Part shown: piece by piece, positions 53,051 through 61,774 of the stretch
Position numbering within the stretch: position 1 is the stretch's first letter
How the letters are laid out: every line of letters starts with the position of its first letter
Assembly (NCBI GenBank): GCA_017547845.1
Contig: JAFYNZ010000017.1
Coordinates: 1 to 64,000 of the forward strand
Source of the DNA: Muribaculaceae bacterium
GTDB taxonomy: Bacteria; Bacteroidota; Bacteroidia; Bacteroidales; Muribaculaceae
DNA length: 64,000 bases
Direction: 5' to 3'
Translations under genes and position numbers: made by a program
The notes under the pieces: model-generated
Database searches by the model: none
Seen by the model: only the letters and a program-made list of their open reading frames with translations
What the model was told of the DNA's origin: nothing

Positions 53051-54295
53051 ATGCAGAACCTCATAATCAAAAACGCAACTATAGTGACCCCTTGCGGCGA
53101 TTCTGCTCGCAAGGGCGTTGCTATGTCAGAGTTGACCATCATCAATGCCGGCTGTGTCATCGCCAACGATGGTGTTATCACCTATGTCGGAGACGCAGAG
53201 TCAATGCCTGAAGTCAATGTGGCTGACTACGAAGTAATCGACGCTGAGGGTAGATGTTTGCTCCCGGGCTTCGTTGATTCTCACACTCACCTTGTATTCG
53301 GAGGCTATCGTCCTGACGAATTTGAATGGCGTCTAAAGGGTGATACCTATATGTCAATCATGGAGCGTGGTGGTGGTATCCAGTCATCGGTCAACGCTAC
53401 TCGCGCTGCATCGGCAGAAGAACTCGAAGAAAAGGCTCAATGGCACATCGATCGCATGGTCGAAATGGGTGTCACTACCGTAGAAGCTAAGAGCGGCTAT
53501 GGCCTCGACACTGCGACTGAACGCAAGCAACTTGAAGTAATCAAGAGCCTCGCTGACAAGGAGGACCAAAAGCTTCGCATCGTGTCTACATTCCTCGGTG
53601 CTCACGCTACTCCTAAAGAATACAAAGGTCGCACAGCTGAATATGTCGACCTCATCATCAACGAGATGCTCCCTGCGTTCAAGGATTTGACCACCAATTG
53701 CGACATCTTCTGTGAGAAGAATGTGTTTGAAATCGAAGACTCTCGTCGTCTGCTCAATGCTGCTAAGGAGATGGGCTACAAGATTAAGCTCCACGCTGAC
53801 GAAATCGTCACTCTCGGCGGTGCAGAACTCTCTGCCGAACTCGGTGCTTTGTCGGCCGACCACTTGTTGCACGTTAGCGACCAAGGTGTCAAAGACATGG
53901 CTGAAAAGGGTGTTGTGGCTACATTGTTGCCATTGACAGCGTTCACACTCAAAGAGCCATTTGCTCCGGCAAGAAAGTTTATCGATTCTAACGCAGCAGT
54001 AGCTTTGGCTACCGACCTCAACCCGGGTTCTTGCTACTCAGGCTCAATTCCATTGACTATCGCTTTGGCTTGCATCTATATGAAGATGAGCATCGAAGAG
54101 GTGATCACAGCACTCACGCTCAATGGCGCAGCTGCTCTTGGCATCGCTGACGAAGTGGGTTCAATCGAAATCGGCAAGAAGGCCGACTTTGTGATGCTTC
54201 GTTCCGACAACTATAAGACATTGCCATACTATGTCGGCATGAATTGTGTCAAGATGACAATCCACGACGGTAAGGTGGTGAATGTAAACGATTAA
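53051..54295 (+). CDS. hutI: Imidazolonepropionase
   Basis: HutI opens the imidazolone ring to formiminoglutamate. It is an amidohydrolase of 414 residues with the metal site DSHTHLVFGGYR near residue 77, a second His in KLHADEI near 248 and the conserved Asp in LATDLNPGS near 323. The start follows ftcD by 3 nt. Translation from 53051 gives the expected N-terminal beta-sandwich. Confidence 0.97.
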   Translation: MQNLIIKNATIVTPCGDSARKGVAMSELTIINAGCVIANDGVITYVGDAESMPEVNVADYEVIDAEGRCLLPGFVDSHTHLVFGGYRPDEFEWRLKGDTYMSIMERGGGIQSSVNATRAASAEELEEKAQWHIDRMVEMGVTTVEAKSGYGLDTATERKQLEVIKSLADKEDQKLRIVSTFLGAHATPKEYKGRTAEYVDLIINEMLPAFKDLTTNCDIFCEKNVFEIEDSRRLLNAAKEMGYKIKLHADEIVTLGGAELSAELGALSADHLLHVSDQGVKDMAEKGVVATLLPLTAFTLKEPFAPARKFIDSNAAVALATDLNPGSCYSGSIPLTIALACIYMKMSIEEVITALTLNGAAALGIADEVGSIEIGKKADFVMLRSDNYKTLPYYVGMNCVKMTIHDGKVVNVND

Positions 54296-54322
54296 TTATT
54301 AACCGATTAAACTAATTAAATC

Positions 54323-54943
54323 ATGAAATTACAAGATCTCGATATTAAAGGTTTTATGGCTGCTACATCAGGTAGCGACCCTGTGCCTGGTGGTGGTAGT
54401 ATCTCAGCACTTTGCGGTGCTTTGTCAGCTGCTCTCGCAGAGATGGTGACAGGTCTCACTATCGGCCGTAAGAAATATGTAGAAGTAGAGGAAGAAATGA
54501 AGGCTTTGGCTCCTAAGATGGCTGAAGCTCAAGTGAAGTTCCTCCAATTCATCGACGATGATGCTGATGCCTACAACGTAGTGTTTGACGCATTCAAGCT
54601 TCCAAAGGAAACAGATGAAGAAAAGGCTGCTCGCTCTAACGCTATTCAAGAGGCTACCCTCAAGGCTGCACTCGTACCTCTCGAAGTAGCTAAGACTGCA
54701 GTCGAAATCATGGATGCTATCGCTGTAATCGCTGCTAAGGGCAACCAGAATGCTATCACAGATGCTTGTGTGGCTATGATGTGCGCTCGCACAGCTACTT
54801 TCGGTGCATTGCTCAACGTTCGCATCAACCTCTCATCTCTCAAGGATGCAGATAAGGTGGCTGAACTCAGTGCAGAATGCGACAGACTCCATGCTGAAGC
54901 TAATCGCAAAGAACAAGAGCTCCTTAATTCTATCAACCTCTAA
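54323..54943 (+). CDS. fchA: Formimidoyltetrahydrofolate cyclodeaminase
   Basis: It converts 5-formimino-tetrahydrofolate to 5,10-methenyl-tetrahydrofolate and ammonia. The all-helical 206-residue protein shows the family start PVPGGGSISALCGALSAALAEMV and CARTATFGALLNVRINL. Together with the separate ftcD it does what one fused enzyme does in animals. It lies 27 nt after hutI and 12 nt before hutH. Confidence 0.94.
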   Translation: MKLQDLDIKGFMAATSGSDPVPGGGSISALCGALSAALAEMVTGLTIGRKKYVEVEEEMKALAPKMAEAQVKFLQFIDDDADAYNVVFDAFKLPKETDEEKAARSNAIQEATLKAALVPLEVAKTAVEIMDAIAVIAAKGNQNAITDACVAMMCARTATFGALLNVRINLSSLKDADKVAELSAECDRLHAEANRKEQELLNSINL

Positions 54944-54955
54944 TAAGTCGACACT

Positions 54956-56449
54956 ATGAACACTTACGCTATTGGTTCAAGCGAACTTACCTATGATCTT
55001 ATCGAGCAACTTCTCAAAGATAAGACTAAACTCGTGCTCTCCGACGAGGCTGTAGCTAAAATCCAACACTGTCGTGACTATCTCGACAGCAAGATGGAAG
55101 ACACTTCTAAGCCTATCTATGGCGTGACTACAGGTTTCGGCTCGCTTTGCAACCGCACTATCTCTACCGACGACCTTTCTACTCTCCAAGAAAACCTCGT
55201 AAAGAGCCACTCTTGCAGCATTGGTCAGCCTATCGATGAAACTATCATTCGCCTTATGCTCCTTCTCAAGGCTCACGCTTTGTCAATGGGCTTCAGCGGT
55301 GTTCAAGTGGAAACAGTGCAACGTATCCTCGATTTCTACAACAACGATATCCTTCCTGTTGTATATGATCGCGGTTCGCTCGGTGCTTCAGGTGACCTTG
55401 CTCCACTTGCCAACCTCTTCCTCCCTCTCATCGGCGAAGGTGAAGTGTTCCACAACGGCAAGCGTTTCAAAGGCTCAGAAATCCTCAACATCTTCGGTTG
55501 GAAACCTATCAAGCTTAAGTCTAAAGAAGGTCTTGCTCTCTTGAATGGTACTCAATTCATGAGCGCAAACGGTATCAAGGCTCTTATTGACGGTTGGCAC
55601 ATGGTGAAGTGTTTCGACCTCATCGGTGCTATCTCATTGGAAGCATTTGATGGCCGTATCGAGCCATTCTTCGATTGCATCCACCAAGTGCGTCCTCACC
55701 GTGGTCAGATTGAGACAGCTGAACGTTATCGTCGTCTCCTCGAAGGCAGCGAAATCATCGCTCGCGAAAAGGCACACGTTCAAGACCCTTACTCATTCCG
55801 TTGCATTCCACAGGTGCATGGTGCAGTGAAAGATGCTATGTATCACGTGACTAACGTTCTCCATACTGAGATCAACTCTGTCACTGACAACCCAACAGTA
55901 TTCCCAGATGATGACTTGGTAGTATCAGGTGGTAACTTCCACGGCGAACCATTGGCATTGATCTTCGACTACATGGGCATCGCTCTTCACGAACTTGGCA
56001 ACATCTCTGAACGCCGTACAGCTCAGCTCATCCTCGGTCAACGCGGTCTCCCTGAATTCCTCGTTGCTCACCCAGGTCTCAACTCAGGCTACATGATTCC
56101 TCAGTATGCTGCTGCAGCTGTAGTGAGCCAAAACAAGATGTATTGCTACTCAGCATCTTCTGACTCTATCGTCAGCTCAAACGGTCAAGAAGACCTCGTG
56201 TCAATGGGTGCTAATGCTGCTACTAAGTTGCATAAGATCATCGACAACCTCAAATACATCGCAGGTATCGAGTTGATGAATGCTGCTCAAGGTCTCGACT
56301 TCCGTCGTCCATTGAAGTCTTCTTCTTACATCGAAACTGTTATCGAAGCTTACCGTAAGGAAGTGCCTACAGTAGAAGATGACGTTGTGATGAAGGACTA
56401 CATCGAAAGCACTATGTCTTTCCTCGACAAGTTTGAAGTAGAACTATAA
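54956..56449 (+). CDS. hutH: Histidine ammonia-lyase
   Basis: HutH removes ammonia from histidine to give urocanate, the first step of the pathway encoded here. The MIO cofactor forms from the Ala-Ser-Gly in GSLGASGDLAPLA near residue 143. Other conserved parts are YGVTTGFGSL near 59, LLNGTQFMSA and QDPYSFRC-type segments. The length of 497 is typical. It is the last gene of the operon and is followed by a strong hairpin. Confidence 0.97.
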   Translation: MNTYAIGSSELTYDLIEQLLKDKTKLVLSDEAVAKIQHCRDYLDSKMEDTSKPIYGVTTGFGSLCNRTISTDDLSTLQENLVKSHSCSIGQPIDETIIRLMLLLKAHALSMGFSGVQVETVQRILDFYNNDILPVVYDRGSLGASGDLAPLANLFLPLIGEGEVFHNGKRFKGSEILNIFGWKPIKLKSKEGLALLNGTQFMSANGIKALIDGWHMVKCFDLIGAISLEAFDGRIEPFFDCIHQVRPHRGQIETAERYRRLLEGSEIIAREKAHVQDPYSFRCIPQVHGAVKDAMYHVTNVLHTEINSVTDNPTVFPDDDLVVSGGNFHGEPLALIFDYMGIALHELGNISERRTAQLILGQRGLPEFLVAHPGLNSGYMIPQYAAAAVVSQNKMYCYSASSDSIVSSNGQEDLVSMGANAATKLHKIIDNLKYIAGIELMNAAQGLDFRRPLKSSSYIETVIEAYRKEVPTVEDDVVMKDYIESTMSFLDKFEVEL

Positions 56450-56468
56450 TCTATTCACTTATAATATT

Positions 56469-56502
56469 GCCCCGTGGAGTCATTTCTGCGGGGCTTATTT
56501 TT
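56469..56502 (+). terminator. hut operon terminator abutting the nitroreductase start
   Basis: A 6-bp G/C stem GCCCCG/CGGGGC (56469-56474 with 56489-56494), 14-nt loop, followed by TTATTTTT. It ends 13 nt before the nitroreductase ATG. Confidence 0.85.
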
Positions 56503-56506
56503 CCCT

Positions 56507-57259
56507 ATGACACTTTCCGACCTCCGTTCTCGTCGCTCAGTCAGAGCCTACACATCTCAACCACTCGAGAAATCCGTAGTCGATGCCATAAAGGCTGAGA
56601 TTACGATGATTAACACCGTAGAAGCCGGTATGCGCTTTCAGTTGATACTTGATGATGCTGCTCCATTCGATGGCTTCCGCAATTCCTATGGGTTGCTCCG
56701 AAATGTCCGTAACTATGTCGCTTGTGTCATAGAGCCATCATATCCCGACACATATCAGCGTTGTGGATATTGCGCTCAGCAGCTGGTGACTCTTGCAGTC
56801 TCGTTAGGTCTGGGTACATGCTACGTTGGAGGCTCATACAATGCCGATCTGACATCTGCGCAACTTAGAGCAGGGGAGAAGATACCATTTCTCATCGCAT
56901 TAGGCTACGAAGATAAGGGTAAAGAAACACTTATCGCAAAAGTCGGAAAGTCATTGACACATATTTCCAAGAAGCGACCGGCTGATATATTGACCTCTGA
57001 TGTCAGTATCTCAGAGATTCAGGCAAATAGACCATTATTGTATACAGGACTTGAGGCAATGTTGTGTGCACCATCATCGATGAATCGTCAGCCTGTCAGA
57101 GTCCAATATCGTCAAGGAGAGATACTTGCGAAAGTGGGGAGTGGTAGCAACTCCGACCTGATAGACCTTGGCATAGCACTCTTCAACTTCCAAGCAGTCT
57201 ATCCCGGAGTGTGGGAATGGGGTAACCCTGCCCGATTCTTTCCCGACGACTCGGAATAA
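56507..57259 (+). CDS. Nitroreductase-family protein (TM1586-like)
   Basis: A 250-residue FMN-dependent nitroreductase-like protein with MTLSDLRSRRSVRAYTSQPL at the start and GTCYVGGSYN and MLCAPSSMNRQPVRV later. The TM1586-type layout repeats two half-domains in one chain. The electron acceptor is unknown. The start at 56507 is chosen because the earlier in-frame ATG at 56474 lies inside the hut terminator stem. It follows hutH on the same strand but past a strong terminator, so read-through or an embedded promoter must drive it. Confidence 0.85.
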   Translation: MTLSDLRSRRSVRAYTSQPLEKSVVDAIKAEITMINTVEAGMRFQLILDDAAPFDGFRNSYGLLRNVRNYVACVIEPSYPDTYQRCGYCAQQLVTLAVSLGLGTCYVGGSYNADLTSAQLRAGEKIPFLIALGYEDKGKETLIAKVGKSLTHISKKRPADILTSDVSISEIQANRPLLYTGLEAMLCAPSSMNRQPVRVQYRQGEILAKVGSGSNSDLIDLGIALFNFQAVYPGVWEWGNPARFFPDDSE

Positions 57260-57288
57260 CCCTTGTGATGTCGGTCTTTAGGGATTTA

Positions 57289-57342
57289 TAGTATCTATAG
57301 TATCTATAGTATCTATAGTATATATAGTGTCTATAGTATCTA
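57289..57342. repeat. 9-bp-period array, 6 units
   Basis: Six contiguous units of TAGTATCTA type (variants TAGTATATA and TAGTGTCTA) start at 57289. The reverse complement TAGATACTA is the last unit of the 33.6-kb array. It lies between the nitroreductase stop and the rpoD terminator. Confidence 0.9.
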
Positions 57343-57345
57343 TAT

Positions 57346-57381
57346 AAAAAAGCATCTGCCACAGAAGAAATCTGCAGCAGA
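57346..57381 (-). terminator. rpoD terminator
   Basis: On the minus strand a 10-bp stem TCTGCTGCAG/CTGTGGCAGA (57381-57372 with 57364-57355, two wobble pairs) is followed by TGCTTTTTT. It ends rpoD right beside the 9-bp array. Confidence 0.85.
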
Positions 57382-57407
57382 CGAATTTGTCTTGTGGTTT
57401 GATGAGT

Positions 57408-58268
57408 TTAGTCTCCGAGGTAGCTCTTAAGAAGCTTGCTCTTTTGTCCTTTAAGGCGACGGATTGCCTTTTCCTTAATCTGGCGGACACGTTCGCGTGT
57501 AAGGTCAAACTTAGCACCGATTTCTTCAAGTGTCATCTCTTGGCAACCGATACCGAAGAACATTTTCAAGATTTCGCGTTCTCTGTCGTAAAGCTGACGC
57601 AATGCGCGGTCTACTTCCTTAGAGAGTGATTCTTGGTTGAGAGATGAGTCAGCCATAGGGCTATCATCATTTGGAAGCACATCGAGCAAAGAGTTGTCTT
57701 CTCCTTCTACGAAAGGAGCATCTACTGAGATGTGGCGACCTGATACCTTAAGAGTGTCGGAAATTTTGTCGACAGGGATGTCGAGACGCTCAGCCAATTC
57801 TTCCGGAGAAGGGCGACGTTCGTTTTCCTGTTCAAACTTTGAGAGTTCTTTGCTAATCTTGTTGAGCGAACCTACTTGATTCAATGGTAGGCGCACGATG
57901 CGCGATTGCTCAGCAAGCGCTTGGAGAATCGACTGACGGATCCACCAAACGGCATAAGAAATGAATTTGAAACCGCGAGTTTCATCAAATTTCTGGGCAG
58001 CACGTATCAAACCCAAATTTCCCTCGTTGATCAAGTCAGGCAAACTAAGACCTTGATTTTGGTATTGTTTAGCCACTGACACAACGAAGCGTAAATTTGC
58101 TCGTGTTAATTTCTCTAACGCTGCGTGGTCTCCCTTTTTGATTCGCTGTGCAAGCTCCACTTCTTCACTTACTGAAATAAGCTCTTCACGGCCGATTTCT
58201 TGCAAGTATTTGTCAAGCGATGCACTCTCACGATTGGTGATTGATTTTGTAATTTTTAGCTGTCTCAT
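57408..58268 (-). CDS. rpoD: Primary sigma factor RpoD (sigma-ABfr type)
   Basis: A 286-residue housekeeping sigma factor. Region 1.1 is absent, as in other Bacteroidetes; regions 1.2-2.4 cover about 15-125 ([25 protein letters not shown] and [13 protein letters not shown]), region 3 about 130-205 and region 4 about 220-280 ([28 protein letters not shown]). This protein recognises the TTTG/TAnnTTTG promoters listed here, including its own. Confidence 0.97.
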   Translation of the reverse strand: MRQLKITKSITNRESASLDKYLQEIGREELISVSEEVELAQRIKKGDHAALEKLTRANLRFVVSVAKQYQNQGLSLPDLINEGNLGLIRAAQKFDETRGFKFISYAVWWIRQSILQALAEQSRIVRLPLNQVGSLNKISKELSKFEQENERRPSPEELAERLDIPVDKISDTLKVSGRHISVDAPFVEGEDNSLLDVLPNDDSPMADSSLNQESLSKEVDRALRQLYDREREILKMFFGIGCQEMTLEEIGAKFDLTRERVRQIKEKAIRRLKGQKSKLLKSYLGD

Positions 58269-58291
58269 GATTTGACTTCACAAAATGTCTG

Positions 58292-58323
58292 CAAAATTAG
58301 TGAATTTTCGGGAGTATTTCAAA
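58292..58323 (-). promoter_or_regulatory. Predicted promoter of rpoD
   Basis: Minus strand: TTTG (58323-58320), a 20-nt spacer, TAATTTTG (58299-58292). Exact match to the Bacteroidetes consensus; leader about 18 nt. It implies autoregulation by the housekeeping sigma itself. Confidence 0.8.
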
Positions 58324-58395
58324 TTTTGAGGACGAAATAATTCGATTTTTTGAAATATTCCTCTGAATTTAATGTTTAAGTCTACGATATAGATG

Positions 58396-59454
58396 TCACA
58401 AATGGCTTTTTTCTATCACTTTAAGCAATGTTTGTGATTTAAATTCTGTCTCTTGCCACTCATCTTCGGCTACTGACTGCGATGTCAGTCCTCCTCCGAC
58501 ATAGATGTTGCACACGCCATCGACATATGCCATTGAGCGCAGATTGACATATAGGGCAATCGATGTTTCGGATATCGGTCCGATATAGCCACCATAGTAT
58601 CGGCGACTGTGTCGTTCGATTTCGCCTATCAGAGAAATGGCTTGCTGTTTAGGGTAGCCAGAGAGTGCCGGGGTAGGTGATAGACGGTCGACAACTTTCC
58701 ACAGGTCGGTCGTTGTATTCAGATTGGCTTTGATGTCGTTGCAGATGTGTTCGATAGGTCCTGCTTGGCGACTATATCTGTCAGAAACTTGAGGCGACAA
58801 TCCTTCCGAGCGAAGTGTGTCGCAGATGTAGTCGGTCACAATCTGCTGTTCCTCAATGCATTTATCGTCCCATTCTGTCGTAGAACCTATAGGACGAGTG
58901 CCGGCAAGCGACATTGTTGCGAGTTGGTTATCGGCTGACTTTAGCAGCAATTCGGGTGAAGCTCCTATCCACACACCCGTCTTGGGAGTGAAGTAGCAGA
59001 ATACGAATGCGTTGGGGTAGGTCTCAGTAAGAATGTCGAATATGCTACCGATGTTGAGCTCTTGACGCTTGACAATAAGTCGTGACAACACTATTTTACC
59101 TCCGTTCTGCTTGAGATGCTCAATGATGCGATTGGCTTGACCGAGATAGTCTTCGTAGCAGATGGCTGCTTCGATGGCATATGCGACGGAATCTTCCTCC
59201 GATGTGACGTCTTCAGGGAAGTTGATGCCGTATTGGGTCGGTATCACAAAACTTTGAGCAGACTCTTGCTCTACGAATGGTGCTACCACAAATCCTGTGG
59301 TGTCTCTATCGAATGTAATGCGAGACGATGCACCGAAATAGGCTTGCTTATCAGCCGGCAATCGGTACGCAAAGAAGTTGAGCCTTTGTCGAAGGGCTCT
59401 ATCTATGGCATCAGTGATGATGGTGATATCAGACGAGTTCACCCTCGAGTTCAT
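58396..59454 (-). CDS. menF: Isochorismate synthase
   Basis: A 352-residue chorismate-binding enzyme converting chorismate to isochorismate for menaquinone. C-terminal signatures are SPTPALSGYPKQQA, RRYYGGYIGPI and the final VGGGLTSQSVAEDEWQETEFK. No other men genes are in the window. Its start overlaps the rimO end by 26 nt on the same strand. The N-terminal 90 residues are less conserved. An entC-type siderophore role is an alternative but seems less likely without neighbours. Confidence 0.9.
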   Translation of the reverse strand: MNSRVNSSDITIITDAIDRALRQRLNFFAYRLPADKQAYFGASSRITFDRDTTGFVVAPFVEQESAQSFVIPTQYGINFPEDVTSEEDSVAYAIEAAICYEDYLGQANRIIEHLKQNGGKIVLSRLIVKRQELNIGSIFDILTETYPNAFVFCYFTPKTGVWIGASPELLLKSADNQLATMSLAGTRPIGSTTEWDDKCIEEQQIVTDYICDTLRSEGLSPQVSDRYSRQAGPIEHICNDIKANLNTTTDLWKVVDRLSPTPALSGYPKQQAISLIGEIERHSRRYYGGYIGPISETSIALYVNLRSMAYVDGVCNIYVGGGLTSQSVAEDEWQETEFKSQTLLKVIEKSHL

Positions 59455-60745
59455 ACGGGTAGGCTTGTGTAAGTCTCACCATCACGAAGTCACCTTCGTC
59501 GTAGTCTGTGTCATTGATTGGGAAGTATACCTCAGGGTCTACCTCCGGACTATCCCATTGCGTACGACCGACATATCTGTCACCTTCGATACGGTCAACA
59601 ATCACCTTGACACATTGACCTATCATCTGCTCGTTAAGGCTGAGAGCGACATCTTCTTGAGCAGCCATCAAGATGTCGAGTCTTTCTTGTTTGACTTCTT
59701 GTGGAATGTCGTCGGAGAGGTGTCTTTGGGCCCAAGTGTCGTCTTCTTCAGAGTAGGTGAAAGCACCCATGCGGTCGAATTTCACTTCTCTGACAAAGTC
59801 TACAAGCTCCTTGAAAGCCTCCTCAGTTTCGCCCGGGAAACCGACCATAAGCGTTGTACGGAGTTTGATGTCGGGCACGATGCTGCGTATCTTTTCGATG
59901 ACTTTAAGAGTCTCTTCTTTGGTGATATGGCGACGCATGTTGGTCAATACCGGGTCGGCGATGTGCTGCAATGCTATGTCGAGATAGTTGCAAACATTGT
60001 TATAGCGTTTCATCACTTCAAGCACTTCCCATGGGAAATCTACAGGGTAGGCGTAGTGAAGACGCACCCATTCCACACCCTCAATCTGTGCAATCTTTTC
60101 GATTAACTCAGGGAGCATCAATTTGCCATAGAGGTCCGAACCATACGCCGATAGGTCTTGGGCTATGATATTAAACTCCTTGACGCCTTCTGCCACAAGA
60201 GCTTTTACTTCCGACTCTATCTCGTCGATAGGGCGAGACTTGTGACGACCTGTGATGAGCGGGATAGCGCAGTAGGCACAGAAGCGGTTGCAACCTTCCG
60301 AGATTTTGATGTAGGCAGAGTAGGGTGGAGTAGTGAGCTTGCGTTCCCAGTTTAGGGCAGAGCATTTCTGTTGCTTTTCGGCTTCGAGGGCATCGACGAT
60401 TTTGTTCCAATCAAATTTGCCATAGAAACCGTCGACATCAGGCAATTCGCTCTTGAGGTCGCTCAGGTAGCGTTCGGAAAGGCAACCCATGACATACAGC
60501 TTGCCGATTTGACCTTCGCCTTTAGCTTCGAGCAATTGGAGAATCATGTTGATAGACTCCTCCTTGGCATCGCCGATAAAGCCACAAGTGTTGACCACTA
60601 CGATTTCGCCACGCACATTGTCGCTATCGTGATGAGCTTCATATCCGAGGCTTTCTAAACGCTTCATGAGCTGCTCGGAATCGACAAGATTCTTCGAACA
60701 GCCCATGGTTATAACGTCAATTCTATTCTTTTTGAATTTAGCCAT
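59429..60745 (-). CDS. rimO: Ribosomal protein S12 methylthiotransferase
   Basis: RimO adds a methylthio group to an Asp of ribosomal protein S12 with two iron-sulfur clusters. The N-terminal domain has MGCSKNLVDSE and further Cys residues; the radical SAM site is CNRFCAYC near residue 145; the TRAM domain is at the end (about 375-438). The length of 438 is typical. Its ATG overlaps the ftsY stop (TAATG), so the two are translated together. Confidence 0.97.
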   Translation of the reverse strand: MAKFKKNRIDVITMGCSKNLVDSEQLMKRLESLGYEAHHDSDNVRGEIVVVNTCGFIGDAKEESINMILQLLEAKGEGQIGKLYVMGCLSERYLSDLKSELPDVDGFYGKFDWNKIVDALEAEKQQKCSALNWERKLTTPPYSAYIKISEGCNRFCAYCAIPLITGRHKSRPIDEIESEVKALVAEGVKEFNIIAQDLSAYGSDLYGKLMLPELIEKIAQIEGVEWVRLHYAYPVDFPWEVLEVMKRYNNVCNYLDIALQHIADPVLTNMRRHITKEETLKVIEKIRSIVPDIKLRTTLMVGFPGETEEAFKELVDFVREVKFDRMGAFTYSEEDDTWAQRHLSDDIPQEVKQERLDILMAAQEDVALSLNEQMIGQCVKVIVDRIEGDRYVGRTQWDSPEVDPEVYFPINDTDYDEGDFVMVRLTQAYPYELEGELV

Positions 60746-61707
60746 TATTCTTGACCAAATAGAGATTTAACAAATTCTTCGCGGCGGAACACTTGGAGGT
60801 CTTCCATGCCTTCGCCGATACCGATATATTTCACAGGGATTTTGAATTGGTCGCTGATGCCGATTACCACGCCGCCCTTAGCTGTGCCGTCGAGCTTTGT
60901 GATAGCCAACTCGTTGACTTCTGTGGCAGCCACAAATTGCTTTGCTTGTTCGAATGCATTCTGACCTGTCGAGCCATCAAGCACAAGGAGCACTTCGTGT
61001 GGAGCTGATGGGACCACCTTCTTCATCACGTTCTTAATCTTGGTAAGCTCGTTCATAAGACCCACCTTGTTGTGAAGACGACCGGCTGTGTCAATGATGA
61101 CAACATCAGCACCTTGAGCCTTCGCCGATGAAAGAGTGTCGTAGGCCACAGATGCAGGGTCGCTACCCATCTTCTGCTTCACTACAGGCACGCCTACGCG
61201 TTCGCCCCAGATGTCGAGCTGTTCGACAGCAGCTGCACGGAATGTGTCAGCAGCACCGAGGATCACCTTATTGCCGGCTTTCTTGAATTGGTAAGCGAGT
61301 TTTCCGATAGTGGTAGTTTTGCCTACGCCGTTTACGCCGACCACCATGATAACATATGGGTCGTCAGATTTAGGAACCTCAAAGTCGTCAAGATTGCAGT
61401 CAAGGTTGTTTTCGGCGAGGAGCTCGGTGATCTCTTCGCAGAGCAACTTATTGAGCTCAGCAGAGCCGACATATTTGTCGCGCTTTACACGAGCCTCGAT
61501 ACGCTCAATGATTTTGAGTGTGGTCTCTACGCCTACGTCGCTTGTGATGAACACCTCTTCAAGGTTGTCGAGCACATCGTCGTCAATCTTGTCTTTGCCT
61601 GCAATTGCGTGTTTGAGTTTGCTCCACACCCCCTCTTTTGTTTTCTGAAGACCTGTGTCGAGCTTTTCTTTCTTTTCGCGTGAAAATAGTTTCCCAAAAA
61701 ATCCCAT
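60745..61707 (-). CDS. ftsY: Signal recognition particle receptor FtsY
   Basis: FtsY is the membrane-side GTPase that receives ribosomes from SRP. The NG domain covers all 320 residues: N helices (about 20-95), GVNGVGKTTTIGKLA near 125, DTAGRLHNK near 205 and TKLDGTAKGG near 265. The acidic N-terminal A domain of E. coli is nearly absent, as is normal here. It starts the ftsY-rimO-menF unit. Confidence 0.98.
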   Translation of the reverse strand: MGFFGKLFSREKKEKLDTGLQKTKEGVWSKLKHAIAGKDKIDDDVLDNLEEVFITSDVGVETTLKIIERIEARVKRDKYVGSAELNKLLCEEITELLAENNLDCNLDDFEVPKSDDPYVIMVVGVNGVGKTTTIGKLAYQFKKAGNKVILGAADTFRAAAVEQLDIWGERVGVPVVKQKMGSDPASVAYDTLSSAKAQGADVVIIDTAGRLHNKVGLMNELTKIKNVMKKVVPSAPHEVLLVLDGSTGQNAFEQAKQFVAATEVNELAITKLDGTAKGGVVIGISDQFKIPVKYIGIGEGMEDLQVFRREEFVKSLFGQE

Positions 61708-61723
61708 ATATCTAAATTTTGTG

Positions 61724-61754
61724 CAAAGATACGAAATAAATCACAAATCTCAAT
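61724..61754 (-). promoter_or_regulatory. Predicted promoter of ftsY-rimO-menF
   Basis: Minus strand: ATTG (61754-61751), a 19-nt spacer, TATCTTTG (61731-61724); leader of about 10 nt. Confidence 0.65.
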
Positions 61755-61774
61755 GCTATACGACCAAATAAGCG

